The notes: generated by a model not told the origin, from the letters alone. Shown: positions 1 to 11,699, counted from the stretch's first letter. The stretch is DNA of 64,000 nt from Cohnella hashimotonis (GCF_030014955.1 NZ_JAGRPV010000001.1:7690001-7754000); one strand, 5' to 3'. Made by a program: numbers and translations.

Positions 1-608
<608 letters not shown>

Positions 609-694
609 GTAGTTCAATATAGCTCATTTCATTGCTGGTATAACTTTTGCTTCCACCCCGAAAGGCTTCAGCGTCCGTTTGTTTTAACGCTCGA

Positions 695-714
695 TGTTCA
701 GTTTTCAAGGAGCA
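695..714 (-). promoter_or_regulatory. boxA-like antitermination element in the rrn leader
   Basis: On the minus strand this stretch reads TGCTCCTTGAAAACTGAACA, very close to the boxA of Firmicute rrn leaders. It lies about 90 nt upstream of the mature 16S end. BoxA elements recruit NusB/NusE to prevent premature termination of rRNA transcription. The role is inferred from the match and position. Confidence 0.7.
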
Positions 715-769
715 ATCTTGTCTTCGCTCTCGGCCTCTTGCTCGGCGGCCTCTCAGCGGCGACTTGAAT

Positions 770-799
770 AATATATCACAGGCGCCCAGACGAATGCAA
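770..799 (-). promoter_or_regulatory. Candidate sigma-A promoter of the rrn operon
   Basis: On the minus strand, TTGCAT (794-799) and TATATT (770-775) are separated by 18 bp. A TG one base ahead of the -10 box gives an extended -10. The region just upstream (about 800-835) is AT-rich, as expected of an UP-like element. The site lies about 160 nt ahead of 16S, with boxA between. A second promoter further upstream is possible but not obvious. Confidence 0.6.
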
Positions 800-1056
800 C
801 ACCTTTTTCAAAAGAATTTTAAAAACCTGAAAATCGTGTCTACATCGCTTGTAGTAGGCGGTTCGTCACTTGCAATGCATCCCTCTGATCAGGCTTTCCT
901 CTATATAGAAGGTTCCTGCAGAATCAGGCCCCGCGACGTTCAAAACGACCATTCCCTGTCCGAAGGGGATATCGTTCAAACGGGATGCATACACACATAC
1001 GCTGCATACGCTGACTCGCTCCCATACCGACGCATTATTCCCATATGCGCCACATA
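800..1056. other. Upstream region of rrn, no gene seen
   Basis: Between the intron 3' end and the rrn promoter there are about 250 nt. Short reading frames here (for example 866-1108 on minus, 80 codons) show no family resemblance and run into the intron end, so none is called. The 800-835 part is AT-rich and probably belongs to the rrn promoter. Confidence 0.5.
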
Positions 1057-3123
1057 TAATCGAGTAGGCCCATGCGCAATTGCATGGGCCTCTCACAGAT
1101 CCGGACATGCGGGTCGACGCATCCGGCTCCTCCGTGCTTATCCCCGTTGGGGACGCAGTTCTTGGCTTCGCTCAAGCAAACTGCATAGTCCGATTTCGGC
1201 AAACCATTCGTTTGGCATTGCGTATTGGGCATAGGTGGAATGCGAGCTCCGCCAGGCCGTCATTCGGAGTCCGGGCATATCTTTATTGTCCCATCCCCGT
1301 CTCCTCATTTCCCGGTGGAGTTTGCGAATTTTCTTCCAACTCCTTAGTTGCACGGCCCGTATTCGTCTTCGAATCCAGGCATCCAGTCCTCGGAATCGGC
1401 TCAACACATCTCCCGTCCCAAAGTAGTTCCCCCATCCCCGCAAGTATGGGTTTAGTCGCTTCTTCACGATCTGCTCGACCTTCACCGTCTGGTTTCTTCG
1501 CGTGATCTCCTTCACCCGTTCTTTGAATCGCTTCATCGCTTTTTCCGACGGCACCATCCGTTTTCCCGGCTTGAACGCATGACCCAGGAATACGAATGTT
1601 TCCTTGTAGCTGTTTACGATTTTCGTTTTCTCCGGGTGTATGATAAGTCCCATCTCGCGTTCCAGCAGTCCCACGACCGAATTCAGTACACGCTCAGCGC
1701 CTTTTGCCGTTTTGCAACAGATGACGAAGTCGTCTGCATATCGCGTCATTCGGTGTCCGCGCGCCGTCATCGCTTCGTCCAGCGGATGCAGATAGATGTT
1801 CGCTAAAAGCGGACTAATCACCCCGCCCTGCGGCGTCCCCGTCTCGTTCAGGTGGAAGCTGCCGCCTTCCATGATCCCGGCCTTCAGGAAGCTCTCCAGC
1901 AACCGCAGTACACTGCCGTCCACGATGGTCTCTCTCACCTTTTCAATGAGCTTCTCATGCGGGATGGTGTCAAAGTATGACTTCAGGTCGGCGTCGATCA
2001 CGTACCGGTAGCCTGCTTCCAGATCCTTGCGGATGTTGGCCAGCGCCATATGCGCGCTTCTTCCCGGCCGGAATCCATAGCTGCAGTCCTTGAACTGCGC
2101 TTCGAATAGGGGTTCTATGATACGCCTTGCCGCCGCTTGCACGACTCGGTCTTCCACGGTAGGAATGCCCAGCGGTCTTTGCGTCCCGTCAGCTTTCGGG
2201 ATATACACGCGTTTTACCGGCTTAGACCGGTAAGTCTTGTTTCGCAGCGCCAGCTGAAGCCCCTCTAGATTAGGCTCCAGCTTCGATTCGTATGCCTTTA
2301 CGGTCACGCGATCGATCCCTGCCGCTCCGCGGTTTCGCTTGACCTCCCGGAACGCTTCCTCCAGGTTTGGCTTCGCCCAAATCTTGTCGATGAGGCTGTA
2401 CCATTTGCGTTTGCTTGGCACTTCAGCTCCTACGTGTGCGTGTTTGTCTTGCCTTGGTCCCTCCATGCTCGTTCTCCTTCCCTTCCCGTTCCTCGGCTCG
2501 TAGCCTTGCGGCAATCTCCGTGTCCCGGTCGGTACTCGCCCCAGACGGCTTCTCCTTTTGTTCATTCCCCGGATCTACGCACATCTTAGCTCCCCGGCTC
2601 CTGCCTGGCGCATGGTTTCCCTCATTCACGCTTCTTTCACGGTTCCGGGCTTCACACGTGTCCCCGCCTTTTGAGTCGGGGCACGCATCGGCGACCTGAC
2701 GCCGATTCACCTACCTTTGCGGCCTTTCCGGCAGGCTTTCTCGCTACTATCCCTTCTTCTGACTGCCCACCGTCCGTACCTTCCTTCTTGATCCTCACGA
2801 TCTTGAACTCTGATACCGCTACAAAAAAAAAAACTTTCTGCGCGGAGACGATGGGCTCTCCTTGGGTCACGTCAACCGGCTTTCCCCCGAATCCAGTCCT
2901 CTTAACTTACGGAGCCTATGGATGGTATAGGACTACCCTTCTTTTGCAGGGTTATCCGGCTCCGTCAGCCAACTTGGTGTATGCCGCCTGTTCCGGGTTT
3001 TGCCTTGGCATCCTCCGCACCGTCCCTTGCGGGCCCCGGCACTACGCCTCTGCTATGTACTTCCGCCACCTCGCGGCGTACGCGGGACTTTCACCCGTTA
3101 GTCGGTTGCGCTGCCAAGCGCAC
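1057..3123 (-). mobile_element. Group II intron, class C type, with internal reverse transcriptase
   Basis: Both ends are visible on the minus strand. The 5' end is GTGCG at 3123-3119, followed by the conserved GTGAAAGTCCCG of domain I about 30 nt in. Near the 3' end is a domain V hairpin (starting GAGCCGGATGCG, ending TCCGGATCTG, about 1096-1129). A domain VI stem follows (GGCCCATGC pairing with GCATGGGCC) with an unpaired A before CTC. The exact 3' end is uncertain by about 3 nt (1056-1059). Length is about 2.07 kb. The 5' exon is the lysS terminator hairpin and its T-run, the target used by class IIC introns. An 11-base T-run (minus strand, 2823-2833) lies in the 5' RNA part. The reverse transcriptase is intact, so the element may be mobile. 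Confidence 0.92.
1138..2466 (-). CDS. ltrA: Group II intron-encoded reverse transcriptase/maturase
   Basis: This 442-residue protein is the retroelement protein of the surrounding intron. It would help splicing of the intron RNA and copy it into DNA after insertion. Visible motifs are the fingers segment RGAAGIDRVTV, IPKADGTQRPLGIPTVEDRVVQ in the usual RT-1/2 position, YGFRPGRS, the TPQGG block and the catalytic YADD, followed by the maturase region with HPEKT, FLGHAF and NPYLRGWGNYF. No HNH endonuclease domain is seen at the C-terminus, as expected for class IIC. The ATG at 2466 is chosen because AAGGAG sits 7-8 nt upstream; the frame stays open to 2565. The stop is only about 10 nt before domain V. 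Confidence 0.93.
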   Translation of the reverse strand: MEGPRQDKHAHVGAEVPSKRKWYSLIDKIWAKPNLEEAFREVKRNRGAAGIDRVTVKAYESKLEPNLEGLQLALRNKTYRSKPVKRVYIPKADGTQRPLGIPTVEDRVVQAAARRIIEPLFEAQFKDCSYGFRPGRSAHMALANIRKDLEAGYRYVIDADLKSYFDTIPHEKLIEKVRETIVDGSVLRLLESFLKAGIMEGGSFHLNETGTPQGGVISPLLANIYLHPLDEAMTARGHRMTRYADDFVICCKTAKGAERVLNSVVGLLEREMGLIIHPEKTKIVNSYKETFVFLGHAFKPGKRMVPSEKAMKRFKERVKEITRRNQTVKVEQIVKKRLNPYLRGWGNYFGTGDVLSRFRGLDAWIRRRIRAVQLRSWKKIRKLHREMRRRGWDNKDMPGLRMTAWRSSHSTYAQYAMPNEWFAEIGLCSLLERSQELRPQRG

Positions 3124-3152
3124 AAAAAGCCAGTCGCCTCAAGGCGACCGGC
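3124..3152 (-). terminator. Intrinsic terminator of lysS and insertion site of the intron
   Basis: The minus strand reads GTCGCC-TTGA-GGCGAC with flanking CC/GG pairs, followed by GCTTTTT. It lies 16 nt after the lysS stop. The intron begins immediately after the T-run. Confidence 0.9.
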
Positions 3153-3168
3153 CCTCCAACTATTCCGA

Positions 3169-4704
<1,536 letters not shown>

Positions 4705-4747
4705 CTAACTGAATATCCGTCAGAACGCGGGCCACCCCGCTTTCGTC

Positions 4748-4776
4748 AAAAAAGCTTCCGCTGCCGGAAGCTTTTT
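4748..4776 (-). terminator. Hairpin terminator between greA and lysS
   Basis: The arms AAGCTTCCG and CGGAAGCTT (4752-4773) enclose a 4-nt loop, with A/T runs on both sides, so it could work in either direction. It would end or attenuate greA transcription ahead of lysS. Confidence 0.8.
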
Positions 4777-4827
4777 CGCGCTCACAGATGGCCTTTTGTC
4801 TTGCTTGGCACAGGGCCCCGCAGCAGA

Positions 4828-5304
4828 TTACCTTTTGATATCTACGATCTTGTATTGAATAATGCCCGCGGGTACGCTGACTTCGACGGTCGTGCCCTTC
4901 GACTTGCCGATGATCGCGCGTCCGACAGGGCTCTCGTTGGAGATCTTGTTCTTCAGCGGGTCGGACTCGGCCGTGCCGACGATCGTATATTCAAGCGTCT
5001 CGTTAAATTCGAGGTCTTCGACGACGACGGTGGAGCCGATGCTCACGGTGTTGAGATCGATCTCGTCGTTGTTGATGATGCGAGCGTTGCGCAACATCTT
5101 CTCGAGCGTGATGATGCGGCCTTCAATGAATGCCTGTTCGTTCTTGGCATCTTCGTATTCCGAGTTTTCGCTGATGTCGCCGTAACCGATTGCAACCTTG
5201 ATCCGCTCGGCCACCTCGCGGCGCTTGACGGACTTCAGGTTCTCCAGTTCCTCTTCGAGCTTCTTGAGCCCATCCGGGGTCAGAAGCACTTCTTTTTCGC
5301 TCAT
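4828..5304 (-). CDS. greA: Transcription elongation factor GreA
   Basis: A 158-residue factor that enters the secondary channel of RNA polymerase and stimulates cleavage of backtracked RNA. The N-terminal coiled coil (residues about 8-75) carries the acidic tip region [16 protein letters not shown], and the C-terminal FKBP-like domain follows ([13 protein letters not shown]). Full length, ATG start with AGGAG 9 nt upstream. It has its own consensus promoter (5494-5522) and a leader of roughly 185 nt, so it is probably expressed independently of the folate operon upstream. It is followed by a terminator and lysS. Confidence 0.98.
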   Translation of the reverse strand: MSEKEVLLTPDGLKKLEEELENLKSVKRREVAERIKVAIGYGDISENSEYEDAKNEQAFIEGRIITLEKMLRNARIINNDEIDLNTVSIGSTVVVEDLEFNETLEYTIVGTAESDPLKNKISNESPVGRAIIGKSKGTTVEVSVPAGIIQYKIVDIKR

Positions 5305-5493
5305 CTCACCGATCTCCTGTCGAAGATATGATATCCATGCCGGGCATGAAGGCTTGCTTGCGGAGGCTTCGCCGCGAACCGCGCGGCGGGACGCGCACCT
5401 TGAATACAGTTATATGGCGAATTGCCGCCGACATGACTGGGAATGTCCCGGCCAGCCGCGGCAATCTCGACCGTCTTGCGAATATTGCTTAGA

Positions 5494-5522
5494 ATTATAT
5501 TTCAACCCCTATTAAATGTCAA
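5494..5522 (-). promoter_or_regulatory. Sigma-A promoter of greA
   Basis: The minus strand has TTGACA (5517-5522), a 17-bp spacer and TATAAT (5494-5499), a perfect consensus match. It lies between the dusB stop and greA. No riboswitch-like structure was recognised in the leader (5305-5487). Confidence 0.88.
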
Positions 5523-5543
5523 TTAACAGGAATCGACGCGAAA

Positions 5544-6563
5544 TCAATGCACGACGACGGGCCCGTCCTCGGTCTGCAAGGCGGCGTCGAGGTCGGCCAG
5601 CGACTCCACGTATTCGTCGAGCTTGCGCGCGACGTCGGCGCGGCGCGTCATTTCCATGATCTCGTTTTTGACGCGCGCGGCATCCGGCAGCCCCTTGAGA
5701 TACCAGGCCAGATGCTTCCGCATCTCGCGTACCGCTTGCCCCTCGCCTTTGAGGTTGATCAAGCGGTCCATGTGCAGCATAGCGATGCGCATCTTCTCCG
5801 CGGGATTCGGGTCCGGGAGCTTCTCTCCCGTGGTCAGATAGTGGACCGTGCGATACAGCATCCACGGATTACCCAGCGCGCCGCGGCCGATCATGACGCC
5901 GTCGACGCCCGTATGCGCGAGCATGCGCTCCGCGTCTTCAGGCGAGAAAACGTCCCCGTTCCCGATGACCGGGATGGAAACGGCCTCTTTGACGTCCTTT
6001 ATGATATCCCAGTTCGCGTGACCCGTATACAATTGTTCCCTGGTGCGTCCATGCACGCTGACGGCCGCGCCGCCGGCGCGCTCGACGGCCCGGGCGTTTT
6101 CTACCGCGTAAATATGCTCGTCATCCCAGCCGATCCGCATCTTGACCGTCACTGGCTTCTCGGCCGCGTCCACCGCATACGAAACCATCTCGTAAATCTT
6201 GGCCGGATCGAGCAGCCACCTTGCGCCTGCGTCGCACTTCGTGACTTTTGGCACGGGACAACCCATATTGATGTCGATAATGTCGGCGTTCGTATTCTTA
6301 TCGACGAACTTGACCGCCTCGACGAGCGATTCGCGATCGCCGCCGAAGATCTGCAGGCTGAGCGGCTTCTCCCGCTCGTCCACGAACAGCATCTCGAGCG
6401 TTCGCCGATTGCCGTGCAGAATCGCCTTGTCGCTGACCATCTCCGCGCACACGAGGCCGCAGCCGAACTCCTTGGCGATCAGCCGAAAAGCTGGGTTGCA
6501 AACGCCCGCCATCGGCGCCAGCACCACGTTGTTATTCATCTCCACATTGCCGATCTTCAGCAA
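5544..6563 (-). CDS. dusB: tRNA-dihydrouridine synthase DusB
   Basis: A 339-residue FMN-dependent enzyme that reduces specific uridines in tRNA to dihydrouridine using NADPH. It shows the TIM-barrel start LAPMAGVCNPAFR, the AEMVSDKAI segment, the active-site stretch DINMGCPVPKV with its cysteine, VSVHGRTREQ for FMN phosphate binding, and IGNGDVFSPEDA followed by GVDGVMIGRGALGNPW. The start is TTG, with AGGAGGG 7-8 nt upstream. The folK stop is 12 nt upstream, so it is the last gene of the folate operon. In B. subtilis a small HTH gene (yazB) sits between folK and dusB; it is absent here. Confidence 0.96.
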   Translation of the reverse strand: MLKIGNVEMNNNVVLAPMAGVCNPAFRLIAKEFGCGLVCAEMVSDKAILHGNRRTLEMLFVDEREKPLSLQIFGGDRESLVEAVKFVDKNTNADIIDINMGCPVPKVTKCDAGARWLLDPAKIYEMVSYAVDAAEKPVTVKMRIGWDDEHIYAVENARAVERAGGAAVSVHGRTREQLYTGHANWDIIKDVKEAVSIPVIGNGDVFSPEDAERMLAHTGVDGVMIGRGALGNPWMLYRTVHYLTTGEKLPDPNPAEKMRIAMLHMDRLINLKGEGQAVREMRKHLAWYLKGLPDAARVKNEIMEMTRRADVARKLDEYVESLADLDAALQTEDGPVVVH

Positions 6564-6575
6564 GTGATATCCCTC

Positions 6576-7079
6576 CTAGAGGCCGCGCGGCTCCAACCCG
6601 GAAGCCAGACGGCGAATGCCTTCCCTCTCAAGCGTATCCGGCCCGAGCTGCGCTTCCCAAGGGAAGGCCTCGCCGGGCGCCCACACGTCCCGGAGCGGCG
6701 CAAGCACGAACGCCCGCTCCCCCATGCGGGGGTGCGGGAGCGTCAGCTCGTCCGAATCGAACGTCTCATTCTCGTACGACAGCAGATCCAGATCGATGAC
6801 CCGCGGTCCCCACCGAAACTCGCGGACCCGGCCCATCTCAAGTTCGAGCGCGAGCAGCGCTCGCAGCAGCTCGAGAGGCGGCAGGCTCGTGAATAGCGCC
6901 GCCGCCATATTCAAAAAATTCGGCTGGTCCGTATAGCCGACCGGATCGGTCTCGTACACGCCGGACACGCGCTCCACCCGGATGCCGGGCGTCTCGTTCA
7001 AACGACGCAGCGCCTCCGCGAGAGACCGCTCCCGGTCGCCAAGATTGGCGCCGAGCGCCACATATGCCAGCTTCATCAT
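6576..7079 (-). CDS. folK: 2-amino-4-hydroxy-6-hydroxymethyldihydropteridine pyrophosphokinase
   Basis: A 167-residue cytoplasmic enzyme transferring pyrophosphate from ATP to 6-hydroxymethyl-7,8-dihydropterin, the step before FolP. Family motifs are GANLGDRE near the N-terminus, the central YETDPVGYTDQPNFLN, the catalytic RWGPRVIDLDLL with its paired aspartates, and LPHPRMGERAFVLAPL. Two consecutive ATG codons (7079 and 7076) could start it; AAGGA lies just upstream. It sits between folB and dusB in the folate operon. Confidence 0.96.
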   Translation of the reverse strand: MMKLAYVALGANLGDRERSLAEALRRLNETPGIRVERVSGVYETDPVGYTDQPNFLNMAAALFTSLPPLELLRALLALELEMGRVREFRWGPRVIDLDLLSYENETFDSDELTLPHPRMGERAFVLAPLRDVWAPGEAFPWEAQLGPDTLEREGIRRLASGLEPRGL

Positions 7080-7125
7080 CGTTCAGTCCTTCTTATACCC
7101 GCGGGCGGCATGCCCGCCGCTTCGG

Positions 7126-7485
7126 TCATCTGGCACGCGTGAGCTCCACCGTAACGCCGTCGAACGTGATGTCGAAGGGCGGATTCGGCTTCGTCACGCC
7201 TACCGTGACTTCATGGATTATAGTATACGTACCGAGTACCGCCGTTGCAATGCTCGCCGCCAGCTTTTCGATCAGCTTTACTGGCGGGCCTTCCACGATT
7301 TTCTTGACCAGGGCATGGACCTCCGCGTAGTTCACCGTATCGGCGACGTCGTCGCTCTCGGCCGCGCGGCTCAGATCGAGCTTCATATCCAGGTCCACGT
7401 AGTACTTCTGGCCGAGCTTGTTCTCCTCGGGAAATACGCCGTGATATCCGAAAAAAACCATGCGCTTCAGCTTCATCGTATCCAT
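7126..7485 (-). CDS. folB: Dihydroneopterin aldolase
   Basis: A 119-residue enzyme that splits 7,8-dihydroneopterin into 6-hydroxymethyl-dihydropterin and glycolaldehyde, feeding FolK. The signature FFGYHGVFPEENKLGQ is at residues about 11-26, followed by the strand YYVDLDMKLD and the conserved lysine in PPVKLIEKLA. Length fits the family. AGGAG lies 10 nt before the ATG at 7485; a second ATG is three codons further in. folP ends 15 nt upstream. Confidence 0.96.
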   Translation of the reverse strand: MDTMKLKRMVFFGYHGVFPEENKLGQKYYVDLDMKLDLSRAAESDDVADTVNYAEVHALVKKIVEGPPVKLIEKLAASIATAVLGTYTIIHEVTVGVTKPNPPFDITFDGVTVELTRAR

Positions 7486-7500
7486 TCGTTCGTCGCTCCT

Positions 7501-8364
7501 TTACGCTGTCGGTTCGTCTGATCTGGCTTGACGGTATACGATCGCGTCTGTCATTACCGCCACCCGCTTCATGTCGCGCACGTCGTGTACGCGCACGATC
7601 TGGCAGCCTTGCGCGATGCCGAGCGACGTCGTCGCGCCCGTACCTTCGACGACATCGTCTGCGGGAAGCTCGAGCGTACGTCGAATGAATGTTTTGCGCG
7701 AAGTTGCCAGCAGCACGGGATAGCCTAATGCGTTCAACTCGCCGAGCCGGCCCATCAGCTCCAGGTTATCATCGTAATCTTTGGCGAAGCCGATGCCGGG
7801 ATCCAGCCAGATGCGATCGTCCGAAATGCCGGCCGCTTGGGCCAACGCCACGCTCTCCCGTAAATCGGCCAGCACGTCAGGCACGAATTCGCGGTAATCC
7901 CGCTGTTTGCGGTTATGCATTAAGATGATCGGCGCGTTGGCGTTCGCCGCCACTTGTGCCATTCGAGGGTCGTGCTTCAGGCCCCAGATATCGTTTAAAA
8001 GGTGGGCGCCGGCCCGAAGCGCGAGCTCGGCCGTGTCGGCTCTGTACGTGTCGACGCTAATCGGCAGCGGGACTGCCCTGCGGACCGCCTCGATGACCGG
8101 CAGAATCCGCCGTTGCTCTTCTTCCGCCGTCACGGGATCGTGTCCGGGACGCGTGGACTCTCCGCCGATATCGATCAAGTCCGCGCCTTCTTCGGCCATC
8201 TCGACCGCGCGGCGAACCGCCGTCTCGACCGAATCGAACCGGCCGCCGTCGGAGAACGAGTCGGGCGTCACGTTCAGAATGCCCATGATCAACGTCCGTT
8301 CGCCGAGCGAGAGCTCGAGACCGTCGTCAAACCGGTAGTGTCTATGATAAAAGACAGGATTCAT
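7501..8364 (-). CDS. folP: Dihydropteroate synthase
   Basis: A 287-residue TIM-barrel enzyme that condenses hydroxymethyl-dihydropterin pyrophosphate with para-aminobenzoate to dihydropteroate; it is the sulfonamide target. Both family signatures are present: MGILNVTPDSFSDGGRF and DLIDIGGESTRPG. ISVDTYRADTAELAL and LDPGIGFAKDYDDNLELM follow. The ATG overlaps the pabC stop by 4 nt, implying translational coupling between production of pABA and its consumption. Confidence 0.98.
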   Translation of the reverse strand: MNPVFYHRHYRFDDGLELSLGERTLIMGILNVTPDSFSDGGRFDSVETAVRRAVEMAEEGADLIDIGGESTRPGHDPVTAEEEQRRILPVIEAVRRAVPLPISVDTYRADTAELALRAGAHLLNDIWGLKHDPRMAQVAANANAPIILMHNRKQRDYREFVPDVLADLRESVALAQAAGISDDRIWLDPGIGFAKDYDDNLELMGRLGELNALGYPVLLATSRKTFIRRTLELPADDVVEGTGATTSLGIAQGCQIVRVHDVRDMKRVAVMTDAIVYRQARSDEPTA

Positions 8365-9299
8365 GCTTCATCGCCTTTCTCCGCTGCCGCCCGGTAGGCG
8401 GTCATCAGCCTCCGGGTCCACGGGCCCGGGGCGCCCGCCGCATCAATGGCATCTGCATCGGCGCGATTCGACGCGAAACCGTCGCTGCCGCCCGGTCCGC
8501 GTGCCGGCTGCCCGTCCGGTTCCTGCACCGCGACGACTGGCACGATCTCCTGGATCGAGTTGGTCACGAAGCATTCGTCCGCCCGCAGCAGATCGTTCCA
8601 TGCGTACTTGCCTTCATGGCAAATAAGACCCGCTTGACTGGCCTGCTCTAACACGTAAGCCCGAGTCACGCCCGCGAGCGGCCCCGTTTCGAGAGACGGC
8701 GTATAAAGCGCCCCGTCCCTCACCCAGAATACATTGCTCACCAGACCTTCTACGACCTCGTCCCGCTCGTTCAGGAACAATCCTTCGGTGCTCGCCGAGG
8801 CGCCGCCGGCCCGAAGCTCCCGCTTCGCCGCGATATTGTTCATATAGTGGAACGACTTGAGCCGGAGCTCCCCGTTCTCGGGACGCGTCCGCCGAAGGCG
8901 CAGAAGCCGCAGCGTCTTGCCGGGCCTTGTTGAGGGATCGTCCGCGGCGAGCGGTTTGGCGTAGACGATCTCACGCGGCGCTTCGTATTCGCCCGCGGGA
9001 AGGCCGACTTCGCCGCTGCCGGCGGACACCGACCAGCGGATATAAGCGTCGGCGAGGCCGTTCGCCTCGAGCAACAGCGCAACGCCTGCCGCCATTGCAT
9101 CGGGGTCCGGCCCATACGAGATACCCATCGCTGCGCAAGCTTCGGCAAGCCGCTCCGCATGCCTGCGAAGCAGCCATGGCCGGCCGCCGTAGGTGCGGAA
9201 CGTCTCGAACAGGCCCATCCCATACAGGAAGCCGTGATCGTAGACTGAGATCACGGCTTCCCGGCTATCCGTCAATTGTCCGTCCAGCAGCAGCTTCAT
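8361..9299 (-). CDS. pabC: Aminodeoxychorismate lyase
   Basis: A 312-residue PLP enzyme of the class IV aminotransferase fold that releases pyruvate from 4-amino-4-deoxychorismate to give para-aminobenzoate. Supporting features are [21 protein letters not shown] at the N-terminus, the probable PLP lysine in [25 protein letters not shown], and [12 protein letters not shown]. Compared with the family the C-terminus has a Gly/Ala/Asp-rich insertion (about residues 262-292) of low complexity. Its ends overlap pabA and folP by 4 nt each. Confidence 0.95.
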   Translation of the reverse strand: MKLLLDGQLTDSREAVISVYDHGFLYGMGLFETFRTYGGRPWLLRRHAERLAEACAAMGISYGPDPDAMAAGVALLLEANGLADAYIRWSVSAGSGEVGLPAGEYEAPREIVYAKPLAADDPSTRPGKTLRLLRLRRTRPENGELRLKSFHYMNNIAAKRELRAGGASASTEGLFLNERDEVVEGLVSNVFWVRDGALYTPSLETGPLAGVTRAYVLEQASQAGLICHEGKYAWNDLLRADECFVTNSIQEIVPVVAVQEPDGQPARGPGGSDGFASNRADADAIDAAGAPGPWTRRLMTAYRAAAEKGDEA

Positions 9300-9874
9300 T
9301 GCCGCAAGCCCGACTTGTAGTTCAAGAAATTTTGCAGCAGCGTGCGTCCATGGTCCGTCATGATCGACTCGGGGTGGAACTGCACGCCCTCGACGACGTA
9401 TTCCCTGTGGCGCAGCCCCATGATCTCGCCGTCCGTCTCAGCACTGATCTCCAGGCAGTCGGGCAGCGTATCGCGCTTCACGATGAGCGAGTGGTAGCGC
9501 GTCGCCGTGAACGGCGAAGGCACGCCTTCGAAAATCGTGCGACCGTCGTGGGACATCTCGCTTGTCTTGCCGTGCATGAGCTGCGGCGCGCGTACGACGT
9601 CGCCGCCGAAGGCCTGTCCGATCGCCTGATGCCCGAGGCAGACGCCGAAGATCGGAATCTCTCCTTTGAAGCGATCGATCAGGGACAGGCTGATGCCCGC
9701 CTCGTTCGGCGTGCAAGGTCCCGGCGAGATCAGGATGTGATCGGGCTTAAGCGCCGCGATGCCGTCCAGGTCGATCTCGTCGTTGCGCTTGACGACGATG
9801 TCTTGTCCCAGCTCGCCCAGATACTGCACCAGGTTATAAGTAAACGAATCGTAATTGTCGATGACCAGAATCAT
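9296..9874 (-). CDS. pabA: Aminodeoxychorismate/anthranilate synthase glutaminase subunit
   Basis: A 192-residue class I glutamine amidotransferase supplying ammonia from glutamine to PabB (and, in Bacilli, also to TrpE). It begins [18 protein letters not shown] and has the oxyanion segment [12 protein letters not shown], the nucleophile elbow [18 protein letters not shown], and the His-Glu pair in [10 protein letters not shown]. The ATG at 9874 overlaps the pabB stop by 4 nt; the frame is open upstream to 9970 but that part lies inside pabB. Confidence 0.96.
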   Translation of the reverse strand: MILVIDNYDSFTYNLVQYLGELGQDIVVKRNDEIDLDGIAALKPDHILISPGPCTPNEAGISLSLIDRFKGEIPIFGVCLGHQAIGQAFGGDVVRAPQLMHGKTSEMSHDGRTIFEGVPSPFTATRYHSLIVKRDTLPDCLEISAETDGEIMGLRHREYVVEGVQFHPESIMTDHGRTLLQNFLNYKSGLRQ

Positions 9875-11502
9875 GTCCAGTCCCCCTTCGCGTCGGCTCC
9901 CGTCCCGTCCGGGCTGAGCCGTTCCCCATATTGTACAGCCTTCCAGAGCGCCTTGGCCTTGTTCAGGCATTCGTAGAACTCCCGCTCGGGATCGGAATCG
10001 ATGACGATGCCGGCGCCGGCCTGGATATGGATGAGGCCGTCCTTCGCCACCATCGTACGGATAATTATATTAAATTCCATATTCCCCGCGTAGTCAATCC
10101 ATCCGATCGAGCCTGTATAAGCGCCTCTGCGCACGGGTTCAAGCTCCTCGATGATTTCCATCGTGCGGATCTTGGGCGCGCCCGTGATCGTGCCTCCGGG
10201 AAACGAGGCAGCCAGCACGTCGAGGCTGTCCTTGCCGGGCGCGATCCGTCCTTCGACCTGCGACACGAGATGCATCACGTGCGAATAGCGCTCGATCGTA
10301 AGCAGCTCCGGCACGTGTACCGAGCCGTAGGCGGAGATGCGCCCGAGATCGTTGCGCGCCAGATCGACGAGCATGATATGCTCCGCGCGCTCCTTCACGC
10401 TCGAGAGCAGCTCGTCCGCCATTGCGGCGTCCTCCTCCGGCGTGCGACCGCGCCTGCGCGTGCCCGCGATGGGCCGCATGCTGACGCGCTCTCCCTGTCG
10501 CTTGACCAGCAGCTCCGGCGACGCCGACACGAGGCTGAAGCCGGGCAGCCGCAGCAAGCCCATGTAAGGCGATGGATTAATGAGGCGCAGCCATTCATAG
10601 AGCGCTTCGGGGCTCGCCGTCACCGGCATCGTCTGCCGGAGGGACAGGTTCACCTGGAAGACGTCGCCTTGACCGATGTACTGCTGGATGCGGCGAACCG
10701 CCTGCTCGAACGCTTCTTTGGAAAAGGAGGTGCGCAGCCCCTTCGCGAACGTCTCAACGTCGAGCGCCAGGCCCTCCTCCGCGAGCATTCCGCGCGCCGA
10801 CACCAGCGCCGACGCGGCCTCGGGTGCTGCGGATGCCGCAACGAACCCGTCCCAGTCCGCCTTCATCCGCGCCGCATGCGCGCGTGCGCGGGCATACGCG
10901 GCCGCAACCGCCGGTTCGCTCTTGGCATCGCCCGGATCCGCATGAACGGCGAGGTATAGCTCGCCCGCCTCGTGATCGACGATCCATAGCTCGTCGATCA
11001 GCAAAAACGCGTAATCCGGCAGGCCCAGCTCGTCCGCCGCCGTCTGCGGAAGCCGCTCCAGCGCGCGTGCGACGTCATAGCTCCAATAGCCGACGGTGCC
11101 GCCCGTGAACATCGGCAGCCCCGTGTCCGACGGCGTGCGATATCGGCCCATGACCTCGCGCACGACCGAGATCGGGTCTCCGCTCAGCCGCTCTGCCTCC
11201 TCTCTTGCGCCCTCGCCGCCGCGACGCCTAAGCTCGGCTTGGTCGCCCCGTCCGACCAGCACCGCGCTAGGCCGGATGCCGAGAAACGTATACCGGCCGC
11301 CTTTGCCGCTTTCCAGCACGAAGGCTTCCTCGCCCGCCGCCTCCCAGGCGCCGCGCCAGAGCGGTACGCGATCTTCGCCTGCTGCCAACGCATGCTTCTC
11401 TATGTAAGGCAGACGATTATACCCGCGGCCGGCCGCCGCATCGGCATCCGTCAACTCTTCAATCCACGACCGCCATTTTTCCAACGATATTCGCGCTTCC
11501 AA
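9871..11502 (-). CDS. pabB: Aminodeoxychorismate synthase component I (chorismate-binding)
   Basis: A 543-residue chorismate-utilising enzyme that aminates chorismate, first gene of the folate operon. The C-terminal chorismate-binding domain contains [15 protein letters not shown], the metal/substrate stretch [30 protein letters not shown] and the final [22 protein letters not shown]. The N-terminal domain has a [14 protein letters not shown] segment similar to the tryptophan-binding region of TrpE. The sequence alone could fit TrpE or PabB; position directly ahead of pabA-pabC-folP argues for PabB. Start is TTG at 11502, with GGGGGA 9 nt upstream. Confidence 0.9.
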   Translation of the reverse strand: MEARISLEKWRSWIEELTDADAAAGRGYNRLPYIEKHALAAGEDRVPLWRGAWEAAGEEAFVLESGKGGRYTFLGIRPSAVLVGRGDQAELRRRGGEGAREEAERLSGDPISVVREVMGRYRTPSDTGLPMFTGGTVGYWSYDVARALERLPQTAADELGLPDYAFLLIDELWIVDHEAGELYLAVHADPGDAKSEPAVAAAYARARAHAARMKADWDGFVAASAAPEAASALVSARGMLAEEGLALDVETFAKGLRTSFSKEAFEQAVRRIQQYIGQGDVFQVNLSLRQTMPVTASPEALYEWLRLINPSPYMGLLRLPGFSLVSASPELLVKRQGERVSMRPIAGTRRRGRTPEEDAAMADELLSSVKERAEHIMLVDLARNDLGRISAYGSVHVPELLTIERYSHVMHLVSQVEGRIAPGKDSLDVLAASFPGGTITGAPKIRTMEIIEELEPVRRGAYTGSIGWIDYAGNMEFNIIIRTMVAKDGLIHIQAGAGIVIDSDPEREFYECLNKAKALWKAVQYGERLSPDGTGADAKGDWT

Positions 11503-11699
11503 CTCCGCATATCCCCCTCGGAAGCTTTTTCGCCGACAATCTAACCGCGCCGCTCCCTATTCTTCACTAAAGTATACAAACAATCGCATGCCGAGGATAG
11601 AGCGTTCGCCCTTCCGCGCGAGAAACTTTATTAACCTCCGAATCGTCTCTAAATATGGGTATTGAAGGATGCAACGCTAAAAAAGGAGATGATCATGAC

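Noticed and set aside
866..1108. An 80-codon minus-strand frame ahead of rrn
   Set aside because: It starts inside the 3' part of the intron and has no protein-like composition or ribosome-binding site.
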